Assembly: GCA_937135995.1 (NCBI GenBank)
Contig: CAKZOF010000650.1
Location: forward strand, 1-17,198
Direction of reading: 5' to 3'
Source: an uncultured Pyrinomonas sp.
GTDB taxonomy: Bacteria > Acidobacteriota > Blastocatellia > Pyrinomonadales > Pyrinomonadaceae
DNA: 17,198 bases
Position 1 is the stretch's first letter; each line of letters starts with the position of its first letter. Positions 6,829 to 13,645 of this stretch are shown here, in pieces. The notes under the pieces were generated by a model. It was not told where the DNA came from. It searched no databases and was given only the letters and a program-made list of their open reading frames with translations. Both the position numbers and the translations under genes were made by a program.

Positions 6829-8073
6829 TCAAAGTTGGGGCTCATCGGCGAAGTGTGTCCGAAAACGGCTGTAGAGGCGGGCCAAGTTCCAGCGCGGCGA
6901 CTTGTAGAAATCTTCGGGCGCGATGTCCACCCAAGAAAGATCGCGGCACAGAGCGAGTCGTTCCCTCGCGCCGAAAGATTCCACTGCGCGGACAGCTGGT
7001 TTCGGCGATCCATCGGCACGCCACAGGCCGAAGAAGCGCTCGTGCACGGACTGATCGAGCGGCGGTTCGTGCCAGATCCTTTCGCTGTAGTCGTTGGCGC
7101 ACCAAACGGCAGCGCCCATCAAGCCGAAGCGGTGGAGCGAAACAAGCGCGCGCCGCGTGAAGCTTGCGGCCTCCTCCTCGGAGAGCAACTTGAAGGCCGC
7201 GCCGCCGACCTCGAATCCGAGAGGTTTCGTCGGCGCGCCGAACTCTTCGAAGAGCACATCGCGCCCGCCGAGCCAATGGGTCACCAGCCCGAGAAACGGC
7301 AAGACGAGCTCGTCGGTTTCGCTCGCAGCCCAACTCGCATAGAGCGGATAACCGTGCATGCAGAGGAAATCGCAAGCTTGCCCGGCCTCGGCCGGACCGA
7401 TTTTCCGATCCTCTTCGAGGTCTTCCATATGTAGCCCGATCGTCACAGGGCGGCCCGGATCTGCGACGCGTATCTCGCCGGCCATGCGCGCAAGCCACGA
7501 GATGCCAGCCTCGCGCGAAGGCGGCACGACGCAGTTAGAATTTTCGTTTCCGAGATCCCATGCCCAGACCGCCCGGTGACCGGCAAGCGCCTGCGCCGCC
7601 GTGCGCGCCAGCAGAGCTTGCGCCGTGCTGATCGCATCGTCCGTGTACCAGTTTTTCGGCACGGCTTGCACGACTCTGTCTTGCGCGATGAGGCGAAAAC
7701 GCGGCGGCGACGTCGGCGCTCGCGCGTCGAGCGCCCACGCGGGCAACCAGTTGACGCCGCTCATGTGTCCCGTGAAGAGCGTCGGGATAAGCCGCAGGCT
7801 GTGGCTAGCGGCGATGTCGGCGACGCGCACGAGCCGACCGAGCATCGTTTCGGAGACGACCTCCGGAGCGGGTTGAAAATCTTCCCACAAGAGGAAGATA
7901 CGCACCACATCGAACCCAGCGCGACCGAGACGCGCGAAGTCTCGGTCCACTTCGCCTTCGGCGAAACGTTGCCACCAGCGCATGGCGCTTTGCGCGGGCC
8001 AATAGTTCACGCCGAGGATGAAGCGGTCGCGCGCGCTATCGCTCTGAGACGAGAGTCGATGTCGTTCTTGCAT
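6829..8073 (-). CDS. Clan GH-A (GH5-like) glycoside hydrolase, intracellular
   Basis: A 414-residue TIM-barrel glycosidase. The general acid/base is E177 in AWDLGNENSN (strand 4) and the likely nucleophile is E277 in VLFEEFGAPT (strand 7); together with GVNYWPA at residue 21, LLWEDFQP at 61 and MHGYPLY near 239 these are marks of clan GH-A retaining beta-glycosidases, including the cellulase/mannanase group. Substrate cannot be read from the sequence; beta-mannosides are suggested by the neighbours. There is no signal peptide, so it should act in the cytoplasm. ATG 8073 is the only start that includes the first barrel strand with some lead; no good ribosome site is present, and a perfect palindrome sits where one would be expected. 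It is 93 bases after the GT4-cupin gene and probably last in the cluster. It could alternatively act as a transglycosidase. Confidence 0.85.
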   Translation of the reverse strand: MQERHRLSSQSDSARDRFILGVNYWPAQSAMRWWQRFAEGEVDRDFARLGRAGFDVVRIFLLWEDFQPAPEVVSETMLGRLVRVADIAASHSLRLIPTLFTGHMSGVNWLPAWALDARAPTSPPRFRLIAQDRVVQAVPKNWYTDDAISTAQALLARTAAQALAGHRAVWAWDLGNENSNCVVPPSREAGISWLARMAGEIRVADPGRPVTIGLHMEDLEEDRKIGPAEAGQACDFLCMHGYPLYASWAASETDELVLPFLGLVTHWLGGRDVLFEEFGAPTKPLGFEVGGAAFKLLSEEEAASFTRRALVSLHRFGLMGAAVWCANDYSERIWHEPPLDQSVHERFFGLWRADGSPKPAVRAVESFGARERLALCRDLSWVDIAPEDFYKSPRWNLARLYSRFRTHFADEPQL

Positions 8074-8075
8074 TA

Positions 8076-8087
8076 CGCTGGCCAGCG
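8076..8087 (-). promoter_or_regulatory. Perfect 12-bp palindrome just before the glycosidase start
   Basis: CGCTGGCCAGCG is a perfect palindrome ending two bases before the ATG. As RNA it could form only a short 4-bp stem, so a DNA operator or a block on translation starts are both possible. It occupies the position of the ribosome site, and no Shine-Dalgarno sequence is visible. Confidence 0.35.
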
Positions 8088-8099
8088 AAGCGCAACTCT

Positions 8100-8141
8100 G
8101 TGGCCGCGCGAAAAAGGGGTCAAGCGCGGCTCGGTTGCCAC
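8100..8141 (-). other. Intergenic hairpin between GT4-cupin and glycosidase genes
   Basis: CCGCGC (8104-8109) pairs with GCGCGG (8124-8129) over a 14-base loop; GTGG (8100-8103) and CCAC (8138-8141) can extend the stem across a one-sided 8-base bulge. On the minus strand no T-tract follows, so it is not a standard terminator. It may stabilise or separate segments of a shared mRNA. Confidence 0.4.
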
Positions 8142-8166
8142 TTTCGGACTAACTTCGTCGCTCGAA

Positions 8167-9552
8167 CTACGACACTCGTCCGAAATCATCTTCCAAACGG
8201 ACGATGTCATCTTCGCCGAGGTAGTCGCCGCGTTGAATTTCGATGAAGATGAGCTTTTCGTCACCCGGGTTTTCGATGCGGTGGGCGGCGCCCTTGGGGA
8301 TGTCGATGGTTCCACCCGTCGGCACGATAATCTCTTTGCCGTCCAACGTCACTTTTCCCGTGCCTTGTACCATCATCCAGTGCTCGGCGCGGTGCGCGTG
8401 CTTTTGGTAACTCAGACGCTTGTGCGGCAAGACCTCTATGCGCTTGACCTTGTAGCCAGCGCCTTCGTCCAACACGGTGAAACTACCCCACGGGCGCTCG
8501 TCGTAAAGCGGCGACCCATCGGCGCTCGTGCGCCCTCGTTTGTCTTCCATGCGCAGAACCTCCTCGTACACGCTGATGTAGTTTTCAACCATGCGCTCCC
8601 GGCTAAAACGACGCTCGACGTGGGCGCGAATGCGCGCGCGATCCAACGATGGTAGCTGGCTGAGCGCCTCCACGGCCTCATCCACCGAGCGAACGATGAA
8701 GCCGGTCTCGCCATCTTCGATGATTTCGGGGACTGAACCGCGTGGCGTGGCGATGACTGGTGTGCCGCAAGCCATCGCCTCCACCATGCTTAGGCCGAAC
8801 GGTTCGTTGAAGTTGATCAGGTGAAGCAGCGCCTTGGCTCCGCCGAGGAGTTCATCGCGGCGCTCGGGTCCGACGGAACCGATGTAGCGGATGCGCTCGT
8901 CGAGAAAAGGCTCGACTTCACGCGCGAAGTAATCACGATCCTGTATGATCCCAGCGATGATCAGGCGCTCGCCGCTGCGCCGCGCGACCTCGATGGCTTC
9001 GCGCGCGCCTTTGTCGTGGTGAATGCGTCCGAAGAAGAGGAGATAATCGCCCGCCTCACGCCGCAACGTGAACTCTTCGAGCGGGATGCCGTGGTAAACG
9101 GTGGCGACGTAATCGAGCCGGGGGTGTCGGTCCGCGTTACTGATGGCGACGTAGTAGGTGCGACCGTTGTACTTCTCGTAAACGGGCACGATCCGTTCGG
9201 AAGAGAAGCCGTGAATCGTGGTCACCACGGGCGTCTGGACCAGCCCGCTGTAGGAAAGCGGCAGGAAATCGAAGTGATTGTGAATGAGATCGAACTCCGC
9301 CGCTCGTTCGAAGACCGCTGAGATATGCAAGCACTCCCAGACTTTCGGGTCGATGCTCGGGTCCTCCGAGTATGGGCGCGGGCAAATGCCGACCAGACGC
9401 GCGCGCGTGATCGAGTCTGCGGTGGCGAACAAGGTCACGTCGAGGCCGCGCTCGACCAAGCCTTCCGTCAACAGCGAAACGACTCGTTCCCACGGCCCGT
9501 AGTGGCGCGGCGGCACGCGCCACGAAATGGGCGCCAACATGGCGACTCGCAT
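8167..9552 (-). CDS. GT4 glycosyltransferase fused to type II mannose-6-phosphate isomerase cupin
   Basis: A 461-residue two-domain protein. Residues 1-335 are a GT-B fold GT4 retaining glycosyltransferase: the N-terminus reads MRVAMLAPISWRVPPRHYGPWE, and the nucleotide-sugar lobe has FFGRIHHDKG near 173 and the EX7E motif E250-E258 in EPFGLSMVE. After a short linker, residues 353-461 match the C-terminal isomerase domain of type II phosphomannose isomerase/GDP-mannose pyrophosphorylase enzymes: RPWGSF at the start, the metal motif QKHAHRAEHW (383-392, His 385, His 387, Glu 390), His 424, and the closing GDYLGEDDIVRLEDDFGR. All metal ligands are kept, so interconversion of fructose-6-P and mannose-6-P is plausible. 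The usual guanylyltransferase half is absent. ATG 9552 follows an ACGGAG site 8 bases upstream. It sits between the GH130 and GH-A genes. The acceptor and donor are unknown; GDP-mannose is a guess from the fused domain. Confidence 0.9.
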   Translation of the reverse strand: MRVAMLAPISWRVPPRHYGPWERVVSLLTEGLVERGLDVTLFATADSITRARLVGICPRPYSEDPSIDPKVWECLHISAVFERAAEFDLIHNHFDFLPLSYSGLVQTPVVTTIHGFSSERIVPVYEKYNGRTYYVAISNADRHPRLDYVATVYHGIPLEEFTLRREAGDYLLFFGRIHHDKGAREAIEVARRSGERLIIAGIIQDRDYFAREVEPFLDERIRYIGSVGPERRDELLGGAKALLHLINFNEPFGLSMVEAMACGTPVIATPRGSVPEIIEDGETGFIVRSVDEAVEALSQLPSLDRARIRAHVERRFSRERMVENYISVYEEVLRMEDKRGRTSADGSPLYDERPWGSFTVLDEGAGYKVKRIEVLPHKRLSYQKHAHRAEHWMMVQGTGKVTLDGKEIIVPTGGTIDIPKGAAHRIENPGDEKLIFIEIQRGDYLGEDDIVRLEDDFGRVS

Positions 9553-9615
9553 CTTCAATGCTCCGTGTATCTCGCTCAACAGAACGAAAACGCCGGCTTG
9601 GCTTTTTTGGTCAGT

Positions 9616-9668
9616 GGCAGCTTGAGCGACGCGAAGCCGCGAGCGGCAGAAAGGGCTCCGAAGCTGCC
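9616..9668 (-). other. Structured intergenic element after the GH130 stop
   Basis: GGCAGCTT (9616-9623) and AAGCTGCC (9661-9668) are exact reverse complements. The 37 bases between them can form two smaller hairpins on the minus strand (GAGC/GCTC, and CGCG-GCTT-CGCG), giving a three-way-junction-like fold. It begins 9 bases after the GH130 stop and ends 63 bases before the GT4-cupin start. No T-tract follows, so it is not an intrinsic terminator on this strand. Confidence 0.4.
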
Positions 9669-9677
9669 GCCCAGCAC

Positions 9678-10631
9678 TTAACTGTTCTCCTTCAACCAAT
9701 CGAGAAGCTCGCGGACGTTTCCCGTCGCAAGCGCGATCGACGTATCGGCGGCGCCGTAGTAGAGGCGTAATTCATCCGTCTTGGTGTCGTGGACGAAACC
9801 GCACGGGAAGACCACATCGCCGACGTCGCCCGTCCTTTCGTAAGGTTCGTCGGGACCGAAGATCCACTCGTCGCCGCGGCGAATGACTTGCCGCGGATCG
9901 TCCAGATCGAACAGCGCCAGCCCCAAGCGGTAGAGACAACCGGCTGGCGTTATGCGCACGCCGTGGTAGATGACAAGCCACCCTTCGGGCGTTTCGATCG
10001 GCGGCGGACTCAAACCGATCTTGTTAGCATCCCACCACGCGCCGCGCCGCGCTTCCAACATCACCGTGTGGTCTCCCCAGTGGCGCAGGTCAGGCGAAAA
10101 TGAGACCCACATGTTCGCTTTGGTATGCGGGAAGTTCGACACGGGCCGGTGAATCAGCGCCCACCGCCCGTTGAAACGACGCGGGAAGAGCGCCGCATCC
10201 TTGTCTTCGGGCGGCATCACCGCGCCCAAGCGTTCGAAATAGCGAAAATCCTGGGTTTTGGCGAGCGAGACGAGCGGTCCTGAAGTTGAGTAGGAGGTGT
10301 AGGCGATGACGAAGCAGTTGAGTTCCTCGACCCACGTGATGCGGGGATCCTCGATGCCCCAGACCTCTTCCGGATAATGCTGCGGGTCGGGCACAAGCGT
10401 TGGCTCCGTGTCGATTCGCCAATTGGAGACGCCGTCTGGCGAGCGCGCGGCCGTCAGGTGCGAGATACCGCGCCGGTCTTCGACGCGCACCAAAAGCAGC
10501 GTTTCGCCCGACGGAAGAAGCGTCGCCCCGGCGTTGAAGACGCTGTTAGCCGGGTATGGCCACATCTCAGCTGTCAAGATGGGATTGCCTTCATAGCGGC
10601 GAAACAGTTCTCTGAATTTGCTGTTCTTCAT
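9678..10631 (-). CDS. GH130 family glycosidase/phosphorylase (beta-mannoside type)
   Basis: A 317-residue five-bladed beta-propeller enzyme of family GH130, whose members phosphorolyse (some hydrolyse) beta-mannosides, releasing mannose-1-phosphate. Signs: NPILTAEMWPYPANSVFNAGA near the N-terminus, the catalytic Asp as D95 in WGIEDPRITW, the ALIHRPV segment followed by MWVSFSPDLRHWG, SPPPIETPEGWLVIYHGV, and the closing YYGAADTSIALA. The SPPPIETPEGW and HRP segments look phosphorylase-like, but hydrolysis cannot be excluded without aligning the phosphate-binding residues. ATG 10631 is preferred to a TTG 24 bases upstream because AAAGGAAAG directly precedes it and the start then matches the family; the site is close to the ATG. 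No signal peptide is present. It lies between the two glycosyltransferase genes, consistent with turnover of the product they make. Confidence 0.92.
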   Translation of the reverse strand: MKNSKFRELFRRYEGNPILTAEMWPYPANSVFNAGATLLPSGETLLLVRVEDRRGISHLTAARSPDGVSNWRIDTEPTLVPDPQHYPEEVWGIEDPRITWVEELNCFVIAYTSYSTSGPLVSLAKTQDFRYFERLGAVMPPEDKDAALFPRRFNGRWALIHRPVSNFPHTKANMWVSFSPDLRHWGDHTVMLEARRGAWWDANKIGLSPPPIETPEGWLVIYHGVRITPAGCLYRLGLALFDLDDPRQVIRRGDEWIFGPDEPYERTGDVGDVVFPCGFVHDTKTDELRLYYGAADTSIALATGNVRELLDWLKENS

Positions 10632-10703
10632 CTTTCCTTTCTTCCCGGATCGCAAACGAAATTGTCATTCATCGAACCATAGGACCCCTTGAAAGTAGAA
10701 TAT

Positions 10704-10721
10704 GCCCGATGCGGGCTTTTT
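10704..10721 (+). terminator. Plus-strand intrinsic-terminator-like hairpin with T5
   Basis: GCCCG (10704-10708) and CGGGC (10712-10716) form a 5-bp GC stem with a 3-base loop, directly followed by TTTTT (10717-10721) on the plus strand. The shape is a minimal rho-independent terminator, but both flanking genes are on the minus strand. It sits in the 260-base gap before the GH130 start and might end an antisense or small RNA, or be fortuitous. Confidence 0.35.
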
Positions 10722-10891
10722 CCCCCAAAGGCTTGATTTTTCCGTAGACGGCGCCAGTACGTCTTCGGAAAACGTGCGGGCGCTGGGGACGAGATTGCCG
10801 GAAGAGCTTTGTTCAGTCGAAGCAGTGCCACACCACGCCCCGGCGGAGCGTGTTCGGCTTCGCCCCATGGGAGATCCCTGCATCATCATCT

Positions 10892-13375
10892 TCAATCGGA
10901 ACTTTCGCTTCGATCACCGGTAACTGCCGCTTCGAGCGGGGCGGGCAGCGCAACTGAAACCGACGCAGCAGCGGCGATCTCCAATTTCTTTTCGCGCAAC
11001 CGCGCCGCCGCCAATAAACCCAACAGGCAGCAGATGACCGATTCAGCCCCTTGGTTCAGGCTCGGCCCTTGCGGATCGAGACCGTCCGAGCAGGCGCCCG
11101 TGACCAGATCATACAGGCGCGCGCCGAGCCGATTGCGCCCGAGCAACCACTCGACCGCTGCGCGCGCCATCTCCAGATAGTAGCTCTTTTCAGTGATCTC
11201 GTAAGCTACGGCGCACGCCTCGGCCGTGTAGCCGGCCTCTATTGGTTGCTGCCCGAAGGTCGCGCGTTCGCCGCCGCGCCGGTACCATCCCTGATTACCG
11301 ACGAAATCGAATTGCCCGCCCGAGTAGGTTTGCTCGAGCAGGAAATCGAGCGATTCGAGTCCGATGCGCAGAAATCGTTCATCGCCGGTCGCTTGATAAG
11401 CAAGCAACATGGCTTGCGCTGGCTTAGCGTTGGCGTAGGTCAACTCGTCGCCGAACCACCGCCAATCGTCCGTGCGCGCTGATTCGTAGATCAAGGCCAA
11501 GCGACAAGCCAACTCGTCGAGCTTGCGTCGCACCAGCGCCGCCCCGTCGTACCGCTGCAGAAAGGCGTGCAATCCGCAGATCGCGTAACCGATGGCGCGC
11601 GGGTGGCGCATGTCGAGCGCATCGAGCGAACGTTCGAACATCTCGCGCGCAAGCGCACGCATCCCTTCGGTCGGCCCCAACGAGACGGCCATGCCGACGC
11701 CCCAAAGCGCACGCCCAAGCGTGTCTTCGCTGCCCACTTCGTCCGTGAACCGGCGCGCGTAGTTCATGAAGTTGTGGAAGCGCCCGTCGGGACACTGCGC
11801 CAGTTGCAAAAAGCTCAGGTAGGTCGTGGCAAGTTTCAGCGCCGTCGGATCCTCGAAGTTGCGGTAGTGCATCAGGGTGACCACCAATGCGCGCCCGGCA
11901 TCGTCGGTCGAGTAGCCGAAGCGACGATCCGGTATGCCATAAGTCGCGTGTTGAATCAAGCCCGTATCATCAGTCAACCGCACGAGGTGGTCCAGCTTGA
12001 TTTCGGGCACATCCAAACTCGGTCGCACGAAGGGCAACGCCGCCGTCGCCCGTCCTTGATAGTCGGCCACCGTTTGCCGGAAAAGCTCGACATAGGCACG
12101 CCCGACTTCGGGCCACGTCATCTGCCGCCCGAATTTGTAAGCGCGCTTGCGCATCTGGTGGCGCATCGCCTCGTTTTCGATCAAGCGGATGATGGTCCGC
12201 GCAAGGGCTTTGGAATCTCCGAACGGGACCAGCTTACCGCGCCCGTTGGCAAGCAACTCCTCAGCGTACAGGTACGGCGTCGAAACTACAGCCTTGCCCA
12301 TGCCGACGGCATAGGCGAGCGTGCCGCTGACGATCTGATCGCGCGACTGATAGGGCGTGACGTAGATGTCGCACGCACCCAAGAATTCGCGCAGTTCGTC
12401 GTCGTCGACGTAGCGATCGTAGAAGATGACGTAATCTTCCAATCCGAGCTCGCGCACGCGCCGCTTCAACATCAAGCGGTACTCTTCGCCGTCGCGCCGT
12501 TTCACTTCCGGATGCGTCGCGCCGAGGACGATGTAGACCACTTCAGGATGCGCTTGCACGATCTCGGGCAGAGCGTCGAGCATCATCTCGATGCCTTTGT
12601 TGCGACTGAGCAACCCGAAAGTGAGCAGCACGAAGCGACCCTCGACGCCGAACTTGTCTTTGTAATAGTTTGGATCGACGAACGGAACGTCAGGCACGCC
12701 GTGATGAATGAGCGCGACCTTTTCTTCACCGATGCCGTAAACATCGCGCAACAACTGAATCGCGCGGCTGTTGAGCACCACGAGCCGGTCCGACGCGTTG
12801 GCCACACGGATGAGCGAGACGCGATAGCCAGGCAACGGTTCGCTCAACACGGTGTGCAGCGTCGTTACTACCGGTTTGTTCAGGTTCTTGAGCAGTTCGA
12901 GAATGTACCGTCCTTCCGGTCCACCGAAGATGCCGAACTCGTGCTGCACGCAAACGATGTCAGCACCCGAGAAGTTGATGTACTCGGCTGCCAGCCGATA
13001 ATCGTTCAACTGATTCTGCCTGATCTCGAAGACAACCTCCGGCGGATACTTGTAAACGTTCGGCGGATTCGTCATCGCGATGACGAACGCTTCCACATCG
13101 TCGGACGCCTGGCAGATAGATTCGCGCAGGTCGCGCGTGAAAGTTCCGATGCCACACTCGCGCGGAGGGTAAGTACCGATCAAACAGACCTTAAGATGCC
13201 GTTCGCCGGACTCTTTTTCGTTCAACGCGGCGGCGCGATTGCGCCGCTGGAGCGCGAGACGAGGCGTATTAGCGCTCTCCTCCAATCGCTCTTTGGCGAG
13301 TCGCGCGCGCTCCGTCTCCTTCTCCGCTGAACTCAGCTCATGCCGGTTCCGGTTATCGGTGGCTTTCACCTTCAT
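10892..13375 (-). CDS. GT4 glycosyltransferase fused to an alpha/alpha-toroid domain
   Basis: An 827-residue cytoplasmic protein. Residues 1-60 are highly charged and probably disordered or helical. Residues 61-435 are a GT-B fold GT4 domain: CLIGTYPPRECGIGTFTRDL at 64, VQHEFGIFGG at 143, TLHTVLSEP at 172, HHGVPDVPF at 224 and FGLLSRNKGIE at 253. Where most GT4 enzymes have EX7E, this has DQIVSGTLAYAVGMGKAVVS (346-365), a variant seen in a GT4 subgroup. Residues about 455-800 form a helical repeat domain with ATYGIPDRRFGYSTDDAGRA (477-496), a DDWRWFGDELTYANAKPAQA segment and a final LNQGAESVICCLLGLLAA, resembling six-hairpin (alpha/alpha) carbohydrate enzymes. Its activity is unknown: hydrolase, epimerase or phosphorylase are options. 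ATG 13375 has an AAAGGGGG site 3 bases upstream. It is the first gene of the cluster, 260 bases ahead of GH130. Confidence 0.88.
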   Translation of the reverse strand: MKVKATDNRNRHELSSAEKETERARLAKERLEESANTPRLALQRRNRAAALNEKESGERHLKVCLIGTYPPRECGIGTFTRDLRESICQASDDVEAFVIAMTNPPNVYKYPPEVVFEIRQNQLNDYRLAAEYINFSGADIVCVQHEFGIFGGPEGRYILELLKNLNKPVVTTLHTVLSEPLPGYRVSLIRVANASDRLVVLNSRAIQLLRDVYGIGEEKVALIHHGVPDVPFVDPNYYKDKFGVEGRFVLLTFGLLSRNKGIEMMLDALPEIVQAHPEVVYIVLGATHPEVKRRDGEEYRLMLKRRVRELGLEDYVIFYDRYVDDDELREFLGACDIYVTPYQSRDQIVSGTLAYAVGMGKAVVSTPYLYAEELLANGRGKLVPFGDSKALARTIIRLIENEAMRHQMRKRAYKFGRQMTWPEVGRAYVELFRQTVADYQGRATAALPFVRPSLDVPEIKLDHLVRLTDDTGLIQHATYGIPDRRFGYSTDDAGRALVVTLMHYRNFEDPTALKLATTYLSFLQLAQCPDGRFHNFMNYARRFTDEVGSEDTLGRALWGVGMAVSLGPTEGMRALAREMFERSLDALDMRHPRAIGYAICGLHAFLQRYDGAALVRRKLDELACRLALIYESARTDDWRWFGDELTYANAKPAQAMLLAYQATGDERFLRIGLESLDFLLEQTYSGGQFDFVGNQGWYRRGGERATFGQQPIEAGYTAEACAVAYEITEKSYYLEMARAAVEWLLGRNRLGARLYDLVTGACSDGLDPQGPSLNQGAESVICCLLGLLAAARLREKKLEIAAAASVSVALPAPLEAAVTGDRSESSD

Positions 13376-13390
13376 GCTCCCCCTTTGTCG

Positions 13391-13457
13391 CTTTCGACGG
13401 CGAGCGTACTGATCCCAACGCTCGACCTTGCACTCTATATACTACAAGCGTCGAAAG
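13391..13457 (-). promoter_or_regulatory. Foldable leader of the GT4-toroid gene
   Basis: On the minus strand CTTTCGACG (13457-13449) pairs exactly with CGTCGAAAG (13399-13391), and inside it CGAGCG (13424-13419) pairs with CGCTCG (13406-13401), one base from the outer 3' arm. If transcription starts from the candidate promoter at 13470-13499, the whole element lies in the 5' leader and ends 15 bases before the ATG, beside the AAAGGGGG ribosome site. This placement suits control of translation. An alternative -10 (TATATA) inside the loop would break the outer stem. Confidence 0.4.
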
Positions 13458-13469
13458 AATCACCATGAC

Positions 13470-13499
13470 ATATTAACCGTTCGACGGTGAACCTTTCAA
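13470..13499 (-). promoter_or_regulatory. Candidate promoter with an overlapping inverted repeat
   Basis: On the minus strand TTGAAA (13499-13494) and TAATAT (13475-13470) are 18 bases apart; they match consensus at 5 and 4 of 6 positions. The spacer carries ACCGT-TCG-ACGGT, which extends to the imperfect palindrome TTAACCGTTCGACGGTGAA (13473-13491, one mismatched pair). An inverted repeat lying between the two boxes is a usual repressor site. It is about 95 bases upstream of the GT4-toroid ATG and would drive the carbohydrate cluster. Confidence 0.45.
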
Positions 13500-13588
13500 C
13501 AAGAGGAAAACGCGTGCGCGAAAAGTTTGCTCGCGTTGCGCTCCGATGCACGCACGATGTTCGGGGAAACTCTTCGCTCTACGTTGGT

Positions 13589-13604
13589 TCGGAATCCTTT
13601 CCGA
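13589..13604 (-). other. Small hairpin downstream of comEC
   Basis: TCGGAA (13589-13594) and TTCCGA (13599-13604) form a 6-bp stem with a 4-base loop, 41 bases after the comEC stop on the minus strand. Between it and the stop a second, bulged stem (TGCGA/TCGCA with inner GCGC/GCGC) is possible. Neither has a T-tract, so termination would have to be of another kind. Low confidence in any role. Confidence 0.25.
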
Positions 13605-13645
13605 CTCACGTGCGAAGTTGCGCCGCGCGCTCGCAAGATCGCCGT

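Noticed and set aside
6623..6832. Upstream extension of the lipoprotein to a 283-residue protein
   Set aside because: The extension is Cys/Arg-rich, overlaps the end of the glycosidase gene, and would bury the lipobox in the interior; the TTG with a strong ribosome site is better.
10665..10895. 76-residue minus-strand open frame in the gap before GH130
   Set aside because: Low-information translation, no recognisable domain, and it covers the terminator-like hairpin; not supported as a gene.
11567..13330. 587-residue open frame on the plus strand
   Set aside because: It is fully antisense to the GT4-toroid gene, and its translation is rich in His, Arg, Val and Gln as expected of a shadow frame in GC-rich DNA.
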